Assembly (NCBI GenBank): GCA_016182965.1
Contig: JACPFM010000008.1
Coordinates: 1 to 34,334, forward strand
Direction: 5' to 3'
Length of the DNA stretch: 34,334 bases
Origin: Deltaproteobacteria bacterium
GTDB lineage: Bacteria > Myxococcota_A > Polyangia > Polyangiales > JADJMO01
In this document: piece by piece, positions 34,205-34,334 of the stretch
Layout of the letters: each line of letters begins with the position of its first letter
Position numbering within the stretch: position 1 is the stretch's first letter
Program-made: the position numbers and the translations under genes
Notes under the pieces: generated by a model
The model's input: the letters and a program-made list of their open reading frames with translations, nothing else
Database searches by the model: none
What the model was told of the DNA's origin: nothing

Positions 34205-34334
34205 ACGGAAGCGGTCACGGAAGCGGACGCGGTGACGGCAGCGGTAGCGACTGCGGGAGCGGACCACGGATCGCGAGCCCATCCCGCTGACCGCTGCCGC
34301 CGCCGCTCACGCTTCCGCTCCCGCGCCCGCTACC
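34205..34334. repeat. AGCGG-type low-complexity repeats in inverted halves
   Basis: From 34205 the plus strand is made of GGAAGCGG/GGCAGCGG-like hexamer units; from about 34288 the complementary form (CCGCTG, CCGCTC) takes over, so the halves form an imperfect large inverted repeat. Truncated by the window end. Confidence 0.55.

Larger units (their letters stand above)
33985..34334. other. Non-coding right edge: transposase remnant and repeats
   Basis: 350 bp without an intact gene. It holds a probable IS630 transposase tail (33993-34073), a featureless stretch to about 34200 with only poor short ORFs, and AGCGG-type repeats to the window end. The window cuts the repeat. Confidence 0.6.

Overview
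The window is very GC-rich (about 70 percent by eye), with strong G/C at third codon positions, dense head-to-head and tail-to-tail genes, many lipoproteins, two Hanks-type Ser/Thr kinases, Cys-rich 'CVDT..NCGACG' lipoprotein repeats and TPR proteins. Together these point to a Myxococcota (Polyangia-like) chromosome. No rRNA, tRNA, CRISPR array or intact insertion sequence was found.

Layout. 1-700 is a slightly lower-GC edge with one weak small ORF. 698-1609 has a small lipoprotein and a four-helix membrane protein. 4720-1594 (minus) is a tightly coupled operon: M61-family peptidase with PDZ, hotdog acyl-CoA thioesterase, alpha/beta hydrolase, joined by ATGA overlaps. 4832-9279 holds a tail-anchored Ser/Thr kinase, a PHA-synthase-like hydrolase, a lipoprotein and a periplasmic TPR protein. 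9368-10466 has a methyltransferase whose 3' end runs into palindromic REP-like hairpins around a decayed IS200/RAYT-type transposase remnant. 10467-15360 has an LptD-family outer-membrane protein divergent from a large lipoprotein esterase whose alpha/beta-hydrolase motifs come in circularly permuted order. 15492-20434 has NnrS, a second Ser/Thr kinase with a TPR-like sensor region, hypoxanthine phosphoribosyltransferase and a zinc-ribbon tail-anchored protein.

20464-21987 is an accessory-looking island: two divergent nucleotidyltransferase-fold genes, each with a small partner ORF. It resembles a toxin-antitoxin or defence arrangement and is the best candidate here for an undescribed system. 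21991-25402 (minus) is pepA, a PAP2 phosphatase and ygfZ. 25429-27665 has a TPR-like protein coupled to a polytopic GT-C-like membrane protein. 27670-31359 (minus) has a C45/AAT-type hydrolase fused to TPR-like repeats, a Cys-rich cytochrome-like lipoprotein, and a HupE/UreJ-type membrane protein carrying an in-frame 27-bp triplication. 31390-33984 is a CehA/McbA-type PHP-domain lipoprotein, followed by a probable IS630 transposase tail remnant and AGCGG-type low-complexity repeats.

A window-wide signal: about half of the first-in-unit genes have a TANNNT hexamer 3-12 nt upstream of the start codon and no good Shine-Dalgarno. This suggests that leaderless or very short-leader transcripts are common. 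In at least two divergent gene pairs the opposing -10-like elements overlap on the same few bases. All functions are read from sequence motifs only; no database search was run.
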